Source of the DNA: Metabacillus lacus
Lineage (GTDB): Bacteria > Bacillota > Bacilli > Bacillales > Bacillaceae
NCBI RefSeq assembly: GCF_009674805.1
Contig: NZ_WKKI01000010.1
Span: 1-64,000 of the forward strand
Direction: 5' to 3'
DNA: 64,000 bases
How positions within the stretch are numbered: position 1 is the stretch's first letter; every line of letters begins with the position of its first letter. Below the pieces are notes generated by a model. The model ran no database searches and was not told where the DNA came from. It saw only the letters and a list, made by a program, of their open reading frames with translations. Below are positions 1 through 7,572 of this stretch, piece after piece. The position numbers and the translations under genes were made by a program.

Positions 1-3
1 AGC

Positions 4-450
4 GACAAGCATAAGATGGGTTGGACGAAAGGTCGCTCTTTGACCTTTTGACCAAGACAGCTTATGACCTCGAGCTGCTGGCGCCTGGAGCTGGACAATG
101 TAGAAAAGCGGAGCCGGCTTGACCAGGCCTGACAAGCATAAGACGAGCATCTCTAAAAGGCGCTTTTTGCCTTTTTGAGATGCTTGGCTTATGACCTCGA
201 GGGCCTAGCCGGCGGAGCTGGACAATGTAGAAAAGCGGAGGCAGCTTGCAAGGCTCGACAAGCATAAGATGGCTTGGACGTAAGGGCGCTCTTTGCCCTT
301 ATGGCCAAGACAGCTTATGACCTCGAGAGCCTAGCTGCCGGAGCTGGACAATAGAAAAGCGGAAGGCGCCGCTCAGCCCTGACCAGCATAAGACGAGCCG
401 GTATGAAGGTTGTTCTTTAACCTTCAGGCCGGATTGGCTTATGACCTCGA
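4..450. repeat. Four tandem ~125-bp structured repeat units
   Basis: Units begin at about 4, 131, 257 and 381, each opening with GACAAGCATAAG (GACCAGCATAAG in the last) and later carrying CTTATGACCTCGA. The conserved outer arms CATAAG/CTTATG enclose a long variable stem whose two sides change together from copy to copy (for example AAAGGTC/GACCTTT in unit 1, AAGGGC/GCCCTT in unit 3, AAGGTT/AACCTT in unit 4). The linker contains GGAGCTGGACAAT and AGAAAAGCGGA. No credible ORF is present. This looks like a mobile-type or structural intergenic repeat; the left part may continue outside the window. Confidence 0.8.
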
Positions 451-478
451 AGGGCCTAGTGCACACATTTCAAAGGTG

Positions 479-517
479 AGGGCATCCCAACCATATTCTT
501 GGGATGCCCTCTTTTTG
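479..517 (+). terminator. Intrinsic terminator
   Basis: Perfect stem GGGCATCCCAA/TTGGGATGCCC followed by CTTTTT. It would stop plus-strand transcription coming from the repeat block or from a gene left of the window. Confidence 0.7.
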
Positions 518-551
518 ATGGGGAATGCAGCTTTTTGCTGGATGGAACTGA

Positions 552-645
552 CTTTGTTATAGCATCAGCCAGATAGTATAACAAAACGCACCTCTTTGTT
601 ATACTATCTTCGAAAATCAGCAACATACTATAACAAAACGCATTG
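552..645. repeat. Small cluster of the TATAACAAA palindromic repeat
   Basis: Three related half-sites (TTTGTTATAGCAT, GATAGTATAACAAAACGCA, TTTGTTATACTATCTTCG, CATACTATAACAAAACGCA) match the 42-bp repeat arrays at 33930-34365 and 50080-50435, mostly in the opposite orientation. No gene is supported between 518 and 730. Confidence 0.7.
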
Positions 646-721
646 TCCTCCCGACTTTCCCATGGCCTCATTCACGATCTACGACTATCTCCCCCCACCA
701 GCACCAAAAAACCACTCACCC

Positions 722-774
722 AAAAAAAAATGACCCGAAAAGCTCCCATAATTCAACGGCTTTTCGGGTCATCT
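722..774 (-). terminator. Terminator of lipA
   Basis: TGACCCGAAAAGC and GCTTTTCGGGTCA form a 13-bp stem just downstream of the lipA stop codon; on the minus strand the stem is followed by a long T run (A-run at 721-730 on the plus strand). Confidence 0.85.
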
Positions 775-777
775 CTA

Positions 778-1674
778 TTAAGCTTGAGCCTGGCGCTGCT
801 TTGATGCCTCATTTACTTGCTCATCAGCATGGTATGAGGAACGGACAAGCGGTCCGGCTTCGCAGTGGCTGAAGCCTTTGGTCATTGCGATTTCTTTCAG
901 TTCTGCAAATTCATCTGGATGGTAGTATTTTTGTACTTTCAGATGCTTTTTGGATGGCTGCAGATATTGGCCGATAGCCATAATGTCCACAGAGTTGGCA
1001 CGTAAATCATCCATGACCTGGATAATTTCTTCTTTGGTTTCTCCAAGACCGATCATGATGCTTGATTTTGTAGGAATGTCAGGCTGCATTTCCTTTGCTC
1101 GGCGCAAAAATTCCAGTGAACGGGCGTACGTTGCGCGCGCGCGCACTCTCGGTGTCAGCCTTTCTACTGTTTCAATATTGTGATTCAGGATATCTGGACG
1201 TGCATCCATCAGCGCTTTTAAGTTTTCGTATACTCCTCCCATGTCAGAAGGAAGGACTTCGATCGTTGTAAATGGGCTTTTACGGCGAATGGCTCTGACC
1301 GTTTCAGCAAAAACAGCGGATCCGCCGTCCTTCAGGTCATCCCTTGCAACCGCTGTTACTACGGCATGTTTAAGATTCATTAACGCAACTGAATCCGCTA
1401 CTCGTTCCGGCTCTTGTAAATCCAATTCGTTTGGAAGGCCTGTTTTTACTGCACAAAAACGGCAGGCGCGTGTACAAACCGCACCTAAAATCATAAATGT
1501 AGCTGTTCGGCGGACTGCCCAGCATTCATGGATATTAGGGCATTTTGCTTCTTCGCACACTGTATTTAGATTGTTCTCTCTCATCATTTTCTTAAGACCG
1601 GTATAGTTTTCGTTGGTATTAAGCTTAATTTTCAGCCAATCCGGCTTACGGACATGTTCTTCTTTTTTTGCCAT
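778..1674 (-). CDS. lipA: Lipoyl synthase LipA
   Basis: Radical SAM enzyme that inserts two sulfurs into protein-bound octanoyl groups to make lipoyl cofactor for 2-oxoacid dehydrogenases and GcvH (a gcvH gene lies at 25.3 kb). Both LipA iron-sulfur motifs are visible: C40-x4-C45-x5-C51 for the auxiliary cluster and C67-x3-C71-x2-C74 for the radical SAM cluster. With the start at MAKKEEH the protein is 298 aa, the size I recall for B. subtilis LipA. GGAG lies 9 nt upstream of this ATG; an adjacent in-frame ATG 3 nt earlier is also possible. It is transcribed alone, divergently from lytH, and ends in a strong terminator. Confidence 0.97.
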   Translation of the reverse strand: MAKKEEHVRKPDWLKIKLNTNENYTGLKKMMRENNLNTVCEEAKCPNIHECWAVRRTATFMILGAVCTRACRFCAVKTGLPNELDLQEPERVADSVALMNLKHAVVTAVARDDLKDGGSAVFAETVRAIRRKSPFTTIEVLPSDMGGVYENLKALMDARPDILNHNIETVERLTPRVRARATYARSLEFLRRAKEMQPDIPTKSSIMIGLGETKEEIIQVMDDLRANSVDIMAIGQYLQPSKKHLKVQKYYHPDEFAELKEIAMTKGFSHCEAGPLVRSSYHADEQVNEASKQRQAQA

Positions 1675-1924
1675 CATGATCAGCTCCATTTAGTATAGTT
1701 TTTCCTATTATTTGTATAAAAAAGGATGATATCCAGAGAAGAATTATAAAAAAATCAGTTCTCCATTCAGATACTCTAAAGATTTCTACAAATTCCACTT
1801 TAACACAACAAAGAAAGGTAGGACAAGGAAAAGAGAACGGATACAATTTCTAACATTTTCTATCTATTTAAAACGCGTTGCTGTTCACACTATAGATATG
1901 ATTGTATGGAAAGGAGCAAAAAAC

Positions 1925-2926
1925 GTGCGATACATTTGGCTGGCCGTGATAAGCTGTCTTTTTTTCGCCGCATTTCCCCTAAATGCCCTGGGGGCAGAAA
2001 CTTTGGATCAAAAACAGGCGGATGAACAGCGGTTACTTTTATATAAGAAAACAGCTGCAGTGACAAATGTACCTTGGCATGTGCTTGCTGCGGCAGATCA
2101 GTATGAACGAAATGTTAGAAGATCCAGGCGGGATTTGTCTAAGCAGGAAGGCCTGATCGGCATTTATATTCCTGCACCTCTGTGGGCGGGACCCCTAAAT
2201 CCCCTTCAAGAGGATACAAACCCTGCGAGAATTGATTTTTTCGGAGGTATTGGCAAGGATGGCAATGGAGATGGAGTGGCAAGCAAAACCGATGATGAAG
2301 ATCTGCTGTATACCTTTGCACATGTTTTAGGTAAGTATGGCAGTGACATGGATAATATCAAGATAGGCTTATGGAACTTTTATCACCGCGATAAAACTGT
2401 TGGCATCATTGTAGGCCATCATAAAATTTTTAAAAAATACGGACATATTCATCTGACAGAACATGCTTTTCCCGTTCCCCTTCGGTCAAACTACAGCTAC
2501 CGCAGTACATGGGGAGATGCCCGCGGCTGGGGTGGACGCAGAATTCATGAGGGTACTGACATTTTTGCCAATTATGGAGTTCCTGTGCGCTCTACCGCAT
2601 ACGGCGTAGTAGAAATGAAGGGATGGAACAGATTCGGAGGCTGGAGGGTTGGAATACGGGATTTAAATAACACGTATCATTATTATGCTCATCTTAATGG
2701 ATTTGCTGACGGTCTTCATCCTGGACAAATTGTGGAGCCGGGCCAGCTGATTGGTTCTGTCGGAAGCTCAGGCTATGGGCCGCCGGGGACCTCAGGAAAA
2801 TTTCCTCCACATTTGCATTACGGTATGTATAAAGACAATGGAAGAACAGAATGGTCTTTTGACCCTCATCCCCACCTGCGCCTGTGGGAGCGGGCAGAAA
2901 GGCAAAAAAACAGAAAGAAAAAGTAA
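1925..2926 (+). CDS. lytH: M23 peptidoglycan endopeptidase, LytH-like
   Basis: Predicted secreted zinc peptidase of the LytM/M23 family. In B. subtilis LytH (YunA), next to lipA, is an L-Ala-D-Glu endopeptidase acting on spore cortex peptidoglycan. An N-terminal hydrophobic segment (about residues 3-22) is a signal peptide or anchor. The M23 domain holds HEGTD (H208, D212), YYAHL (H256) and HLH (H296, H298), so the zinc ligands and catalytic histidines are intact. An ATG 27 nt upstream is open, but AAAGGAG sits 8 nt before the GTG at 1925, giving 333 aa, so I chose the GTG. Expression during sporulation is inferred from the homologue only. Confidence 0.9.
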   Translation: MRYIWLAVISCLFFAAFPLNALGAETLDQKQADEQRLLLYKKTAAVTNVPWHVLAAADQYERNVRRSRRDLSKQEGLIGIYIPAPLWAGPLNPLQEDTNPARIDFFGGIGKDGNGDGVASKTDDEDLLYTFAHVLGKYGSDMDNIKIGLWNFYHRDKTVGIIVGHHKIFKKYGHIHLTEHAFPVPLRSNYSYRSTWGDARGWGGRRIHEGTDIFANYGVPVRSTAYGVVEMKGWNRFGGWRVGIRDLNNTYHYYAHLNGFADGLHPGQIVEPGQLIGSVGSSGYGPPGTSGKFPPHLHYGMYKDNGRTEWSFDPHPHLRLWERAERQKNRKKK

Positions 2927-2967
2927 AACCGTAAAAAACCCGCCGGCTTTGGCGACCATCTGACTCC

Positions 2968-3006
2968 ATAATAAAAGGCGGACTGCAGGCAGCCCGCCTT
3001 TTATAT
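2968..3006. terminator. Bidirectional terminator between lytH and metS
   Basis: AAAAGGCGG and CCGCCTTTT flank a short loop. Convergent lytH (+) and the transporter operon (-) both end here. Confidence 0.75.
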
Positions 3007-3113
3007 TATTTTGCTTGTTTTGATTTCACTACAGCATTCGCAATGGATGCTGCCAATCCTCCCCAAATCACCACGACTCCTATAAGCATCATTGTAATTG
3101 CTCCACCGCTCAT
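3006..3113 (-). CDS. metS: Small subunit of methionine/alanine importer, MetS-like
   Basis: A 35-aa single-span membrane peptide (begins MSGGAITMMLIGVVVIWGG, ends KSKQAK) that is too short for most gene callers. It matches the pattern of the methionine and alanine importer small subunit family described with MetPS of Corynebacterium glutamicum: short polar N-terminus, one hydrophobic helix and a basic tail. Its ATG overlaps the TAA of the upstream NSS transporter by one base (TAATG), which implies translational coupling and a 1:1 complex in the membrane. A terminator follows directly. Confidence 0.9.
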   Translation of the reverse strand: MSGGAITMMLIGVVVIWGGLAASIANAVVKSKQAK

Positions 3114-4630
3114 TATCGGGAAACCTCCTTCTCTGCAGGAAGTTCAATGGAACCCTTCTGCCATTTTATAAGTGAGAATGCAATGCCGAGCAGGACTGCA
3201 GCACCTGCAACGAGCCATCCGGAATAGAAAAGGAAGGTTTGAGAGTAATCTCCTCCGCCGTATGGATCAGTGATATTGGTTCTGATTTTATCGAACATCA
3301 TATAGCCCAGAATGACCGGTGTAATAATACCAAGGCACACCTTCCACCACGTGCCAAGCAGAATATCGGAAAGACTGTTTGCATAAGACTGAAGCGAGTT
3401 CAGCTGTTTTAGGAACCATACCACAACGATAACTTCAACAAGACCGGCCAAAGCTACCCCAAAGCTGTTGATAAACTCATCCGCTACATCAAGGAAGTAC
3501 AAGCCTCCTCTTGTTGCAAAAAGAACGGAGATGAGAGCTGACACTCCACCGCCTACCAGCACTGCTTTTCTGCGGGAAACATTGAATTTTTCCTGTACAC
3601 CGGCTACAAATGTTTCAACGATTGAGATCAGTGAAGTCAGTCCTGCCAGCACGAGAGATCCGAAGAAGAGGAATCCAAAGAATGCATTAAATGCAGGGAA
3701 TTCATTAATGATTTGCGGGAAGACAACAAATGCCAGCCCGATCCCTTTTGACACAACTTCCCCAACAGGAACCCCCTGCTGCATGGCCATGAAACCAAGA
3801 GCACTGAATACACCGATTCCGGCAAGCAGTTCAAATGCCGAGTTTCCGAAACCAGTAATGAATGCATTATTTGTAATATCAGATTTTTTTGGCAGGTAAC
3901 TGGAATAAGTAATCATAATAGCAAATGCAATTGATAAACTGAAGAAAATCTGTCCGTATGCTGCCACCCATACTTTACCATTTAAAATGGTATCCCATTG
4001 TGGTTTAAAGAATGCATCAAGTCCCTGTGCTGCTCCATCTAACGTAACTGCACGGATGACAATGATCAGAAATAAAACAACTAGAGTCGGAATAAAGATC
4101 CTATTCGCTCTCTCAATACCTTTCTTTACTCCTGCAGATAAAACACCAAGGGTGATGACCCACACAAGCACCAAAGGAATGAATACTCCTCCTACCAGAC
4201 CGCCGAGCTGTCCAGGCTGTTCAGCAACTTGCAGATACTCGCCGAACAAGAATCCATTTGTGTCTTCTCCCCAGCTCAGATTAAATGAGAACACACTGTA
4301 GGACATTGCCCAAGCTATAATGACTGCATAGTATGTGGAAATAACAAATGCAATTGCTACCTGCCACCATCCTACCCATTCAGCTTTTTTATTTAGTCTT
4401 GCATAGGACAAAGGTGCTGAGCCTCTGTTCTTATGCCCGATGGTAAATTCTAAAACTAGTAGCGGAATACCTGCTGTTAATAATGCAAATAAGTACGGAA
4501 TAAAAAATGCGCCTCCGCCATTTTCATAAGCAACACCCGGAAATCTCCAGATATTACCCAATCCAATCGCAGATCCTACTGCTGCCATGATAAAGCCTGC
4601 CCGTGTTCCCCACTGAGGACGATTATCCAT
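3113..4630 (-). CDS. NSS-family sodium-dependent amino acid transporter
   Basis: Neurotransmitter:sodium symporter family protein of 505 aa with about 11-12 membrane helices. The family hallmark at the N-terminus is clear: AAVGSAIGLGNIWRFPG, the unwound TM1 region that binds Na+ and substrate. GNSAFELLAG and the later helices follow normal NSS spacing. The partner metS gene directly downstream suggests a MetP-type importer of methionine and/or alanine. An upstream in-frame ATG at 4657 exists, but AGGGGGG lies 9 nt before the ATG at 4630, so the protein should start MDNRPQWG. Substrate is inferred from the partner, not visible in the sequence. Confidence 0.92.
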   Translation of the reverse strand: MDNRPQWGTRAGFIMAAVGSAIGLGNIWRFPGVAYENGGGAFFIPYLFALLTAGIPLLVLEFTIGHKNRGSAPLSYARLNKKAEWVGWWQVAIAFVISTYYAVIIAWAMSYSVFSFNLSWGEDTNGFLFGEYLQVAEQPGQLGGLVGGVFIPLVLVWVITLGVLSAGVKKGIERANRIFIPTLVVLFLIIVIRAVTLDGAAQGLDAFFKPQWDTILNGKVWVAAYGQIFFSLSIAFAIMITYSSYLPKKSDITNNAFITGFGNSAFELLAGIGVFSALGFMAMQQGVPVGEVVSKGIGLAFVVFPQIINEFPAFNAFFGFLFFGSLVLAGLTSLISIVETFVAGVQEKFNVSRRKAVLVGGGVSALISVLFATRGGLYFLDVADEFINSFGVALAGLVEVIVVVWFLKQLNSLQSYANSLSDILLGTWWKVCLGIITPVILGYMMFDKIRTNITDPYGGGDYSQTFLFYSGWLVAGAAVLLGIAFSLIKWQKGSIELPAEKEVSR

Positions 4631-4897
4631 TTGTATAGACCCCCCTAGTCCAACCATCTATAAACAGTTGGAAATTTTGATATTTTCTGATTATTTAATT
4701 AATCTATACATAGTATAAATGGACATTATGCCTATGTCAAAATAAAATTTTATTTATTTACTATTTTACTATGATGATTATCTGCCACTATCTTCCTACT
4801 AGGAACAAGGTAAGCCGTGATTTTATGCAATACCTTATAAACAGAAACACTTTTGAATACATAGCTTTATGGTCGGGATTCATAGAAGAAGTAAATA

Positions 4898-4932
4898 AAA
4901 AAACCGATTCGCGAAATCGAAGCGGTTTCAGG
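4898..4932 (-). terminator. Hairpin with minus-strand T run
   Basis: AAACCG-A-TTCG pairs with CGAA-G-CGGTTT around a 6-nt loop; on the minus strand the stem is followed by TTTTTTTATT. No minus-strand gene ends here, because the NhaC-family gene has its own terminator at 5170-5208, so its job is unclear. Confidence 0.5.
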
Positions 4933-4933
4933 C

Positions 4934-4978
4934 CGTAGACAAACTCGAGAATTCCAAGTTTGCCTGCGGTCTATTTTA
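4934..4978 (+). terminator. Hairpin with plus-strand T-rich tail
   Basis: GGCCGTAGACAAACT pairs with AGTTTGCCTGCGGTC (one mismatch and two G-T pairs), followed by TATTTTAAT. Adjacent to the minus-strand hairpin at 4898-4932. Confidence 0.4.
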
Positions 4979-5169
4979 ATAAATGTATAGAAATTCCAAT
5001 GTGGTGAGATTTCCACTCCGATTAGGCACTAGATTTGGAGTCAAGTACTAAGAATATTACAGCTGATTGAAGCAGGACAGGTGGAACTCCACAGTAGCGG
5101 TCAGCGATGAAGAGGCTCACCGCCCGCACCCGAAGCGAAAATCAGCCTTTTTCACACCATGATCCTAAA

Positions 5170-5210
5170 CAAAAAAGGCAGCGAGAAGGGCTTCTCACTA
5201 CCTTTTGTCG
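5170..5210 (-). terminator. Terminator of the NhaC-family gene
   Basis: On the minus strand AAAGGTAGTGAGAAG pairs with CTTCTCGCTGCCTTT and is followed by TTTTG. It lies about 20 bp after the stop codon. Confidence 0.85.
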
Positions 5211-5230
5211 ACAATGTATTCGGTTTTTTC

Positions 5231-6787
5231 CTATGCTGAAGCATTTTGTGTTTTGTCACGCAGAAAGAACACCATCACTGCAAGCAGGACCAGTACCGCT
5301 GCAAGGCTTAGCAATGTGCTGCCTGTTAAGCCGAGAATCAGGAATCCTGCTGCGCCGGCAGCTCCTCCTAGCAAGGCATACGGAAGCTGAGTTAAAACAT
5401 GGTCGATATGGTGGCTTCCGGCACCTGTGGAAGAAAGAATGGTAGTGTCTGAGATTGGTGAACAATGATCTCCCAGAACGGCTCCAGCTAAAACTGCCGC
5501 CAATGAAGGCAGAAGCATAGAGATATCCGTAGCGGCTGCAATTTCTCCGGCAATTGGAAGCATGATACCAAACGTGCCCCATGATGTTCCCGTTGCGAAT
5601 GCCATAAAAGCACCCAGTATAAACAAGATAACCGGAAGATAAGCAATATTCATATTAGATTGTTCAACCAAACCGGCCAGATATTCACCAGTTCTCAGCT
5701 GCCCGATCAAATCTACAATCACCCATGCAAAAATAAGAATATAAATAGCTGGAAGCATGGACTTTGAACCCTCCACGAAAGCTTGAGGAAGATAAGAACT
5801 GTTAATTCCTTTGCTAAAGAAAAGAATGAGCGTCACGATCAGCCCGAACAATCCTCCATAAACAAGTGACGCAGAGACATCGGTATTTTCAAAAATAGTA
5901 AAGATGTTTGTTGGAGCATCTCCCGGAATATTGGAATATCCAGTAAACAGCATAGCAGCTACTGTACCTGAAATCAATGCCACAATCGGCCAAACCAGGT
6001 TCCCTACAGTGCCTTTGTCACTTGTCGGCAGGCTGTCTTTAATTTCACCTACCGGCGCTTTATCAGGGTCTGCAACGATACCCTCTTTGATGGCACGCTC
6101 TTCGTGTACCTTCATGCTGCCAATATTAATATTAAAATATGCTGTCGCAAATACCATCGCAATGGCGGCAATTACATAAAAGTTCATTGGAATCATTGCA
6201 ACAAACGCAGAAAGCGGTGTATATTCCTGCACACCATGTGTTGCAAGAATAGAGCCGATCAGCGCAATAATGTATGCACCCCAGCTTGAAACCGGTGAAA
6301 CCACACAGATTGGAGCAGAAGTCGAGTCAATAATATAAGCAAGCTTAGCTCGGGATACTCGCTGGCGGTCCGTAATCGGTCTGCTGACCTGTCCGACAGC
6401 CAAAGCATTGAAGTAGTCATCAATAAAAATCAAAATTCCCATAAAAGCTGCCGTCATTTGTGCACCAGTGCGCGTCTTCACTCTCTTTTGCGCCCAGTCG
6501 CCAAAAGCACGGCTTCCTCCAGAAATAGAGATAAGTGCAGTGACAATACCTAAAATAATGAGAAATAAGAGAATGTATACATTCCATGTGTTCAGAGCAC
6601 CTTCGTCAATGAAAACGCCGGCAATCGCTCCGCCAACAGCTTGAAGCGTACCAAGGATAGAAAACTCTTCAAGAATAAGGGCCGCTGAAAGAATTCCTAC
6701 ACCAAGTGATAAAAGAACTCTTCTCGTAAGAATAACCATGATGATGGCAATAATGGGGGGAAGAATTGAAAAGATAGTGCCTTCCAT
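5231..6787 (-). CDS. lysW: NhaC-family transporter, probable lysine transporter (LysW type)
   Basis: Integral membrane protein of 518 aa from the NhaC Na+/H+ antiporter superfamily, with about 11-12 hydrophobic helices and the conserved family segment GDHCSPISDTTILSS. It is preceded by a complete lysine riboswitch and terminator (6848-7105). In other Firmicutes NhaC-superfamily genes under lysine riboswitch control have been proposed as lysine transporters (LysW), so lysine or a cationic amino acid is the inferred substrate rather than plain sodium-proton exchange. GGAGG lies 8 nt before the chosen ATG; an upstream in-frame extension to 6880 reads through the riboswitch terminator and is rejected. 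The symbol is an inference from the riboswitch. Confidence 0.8.
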   Translation of the reverse strand: MEGTIFSILPPIIAIIMVILTRRVLLSLGVGILSAALILEEFSILGTLQAVGGAIAGVFIDEGALNTWNVYILLFLIILGIVTALISISGGSRAFGDWAQKRVKTRTGAQMTAAFMGILIFIDDYFNALAVGQVSRPITDRQRVSRAKLAYIIDSTSAPICVVSPVSSWGAYIIALIGSILATHGVQEYTPLSAFVAMIPMNFYVIAAIAMVFATAYFNINIGSMKVHEERAIKEGIVADPDKAPVGEIKDSLPTSDKGTVGNLVWPIVALISGTVAAMLFTGYSNIPGDAPTNIFTIFENTDVSASLVYGGLFGLIVTLILFFSKGINSSYLPQAFVEGSKSMLPAIYILIFAWVIVDLIGQLRTGEYLAGLVEQSNMNIAYLPVILFILGAFMAFATGTSWGTFGIMLPIAGEIAAATDISMLLPSLAAVLAGAVLGDHCSPISDTTILSSTGAGSHHIDHVLTQLPYALLGGAAGAAGFLILGLTGSTLLSLAAVLVLLAVMVFFLRDKTQNASA

Positions 6788-6847
6788 AATAAAACCTCCA
6801 AATAATTTATAGGGCGAGGGCACTATTTCGCATGCAGGATAATGAGA

Positions 6848-6890
6848 AAATAAAAAAGAGCAATGATAGAAAATAATCATTACTCCAACC
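6848..6890 (-). terminator. Attenuator terminator of the lysine riboswitch
   Basis: On the minus strand GAGTAATGAT and ATCATTGCTC pair around an 8-9 nt loop, followed by TTTTTTATTTT. It sits between the aptamer and the transporter start, so ligand binding would favour premature termination. Confidence 0.85.
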
Positions 6891-6921
6891 GGTCAGGTTA
6901 TGAATATATTATCCTCCATCA

Positions 6922-7105
6922 CGATCAGTAGCCCTCCACTACAGAAGTTTCTCTGTAATGACAGTGTTACCCTTGTTCAAGGCAACCCCAGCAGATAAAG
7001 ATTGACAGCTTTACCTGCTTCGGCGAAAAATCCTTTCAGCAAAAATCAACGGTTGTCAGCCTTCTTTTGCATACTCTTAATTCCCGCTCCTCTACCTCAT
7101 CGTAA
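6922..7105 (-). promoter_or_regulatory. Lysine riboswitch (L box)
   Basis: Read on the minus strand, the leader carries the L-box landmarks in order: GAGGTAGAGGAGCGG, AAGAGTATG, GAAAGGATTTTTCGCCGAAGC, CTGGGGTTG, ACACTGTCATTACAGAG with CTTCTGTAGTGGAGGGCTACT closing P1. This is the full conserved core known from lysC leaders. It is followed by an intrinsic terminator at 6848-6890, so it should turn the transporter off when lysine is plentiful. Confidence 0.95.
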
Positions 7106-7211
7106 GATAAGGTGAATGGTATTCAATTGATTTCTATTCATTCTAACAAGTTTTTATGTGCCGGGCAATACTTTTTACCTGGAAAATAATAACTTTCTTG
7201 AAGGCTGATTT

Positions 7212-7520
7212 TCACAGCATCTTCAGCAGTGCATCTCTTCCCTTCATCCCCGCAGTAATCCCTCTGTTTTCCGCTTCGAATGTGATCGATTCCAAGGGCG
7301 CATCAAGCAGCTGTTCGATTGTCCTTACACCAACAGCACGGCCTGCTATAATTTTCCGGTCCTTCAGCTTTTCATTCAATAGCGCTACGTCCAGCGCTCC
7401 ACACATAATATAGCCATTTTCACTTGTGACAGCCATAAAATTCGTTTTGGGCAGCTTAACAGTTATTGCAGTAAATTGCTCACCATCTATAGAAATAGGA
7501 GACATTGTCACCATAGTCAT
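7212..7520 (-). CDS. yunC: YunC family protein (DUF1805)
   Basis: Small soluble protein of about 102 aa; function unknown. The central block PKTNFMAV...GYIMCGALDVALLNEKL and the following IAGRAVGVRTIEQLLDAP closely follow what I recall of B. subtilis YunC. Candidate starts are the ATG at 7520 (GGAG only 4-5 nt away) and a second in-frame ATG 6 nt later with better spacing. It sits just after yunD on the same strand as in B. subtilis; yunB and yunE are absent here. A conserved cysteine in the MCGA motif is the only suggestive residue. Confidence 0.9.
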   Translation of the reverse strand: MTMVTMSPISIDGEQFTAITVKLPKTNFMAVTSENGYIMCGALDVALLNEKLKDRKIIAGRAVGVRTIEQLLDAPLESITFEAENRGITAGMKGRDALLKML

Positions 7521-7572
7521 TACACTCCCTTCTTACTCCACTTTATGAAAAAGCAGGGAAATCGTGTATAGG

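Larger units (their letters stand above)
4631..5230. other. Intergenic region with hairpins, no gene seen
   Basis: About 600 bp between two minus-strand transporter genes. It contains an AT-rich promoter-like stretch upstream of the NSS gene (4640-4790), two adjacent hairpins at 4898-4975, an unrecognised segment 4985-5160 and the terminator of the NhaC-family gene at 5170-5208. A plus-strand ORF at 5107-5445 lacks a ribosome site and overlaps the real gene, so it is not accepted. Confidence 0.6.

Noticed and set aside
456-671. Minus-strand ORF of 71 aa
   Set aside because: Runs through a terminator and TATAACAAA repeats.
5107-5445. Plus-strand ORF of 112 aa
   Set aside because: Overlaps the terminator and end of the NhaC-family gene in antisense and lacks a ribosome site.
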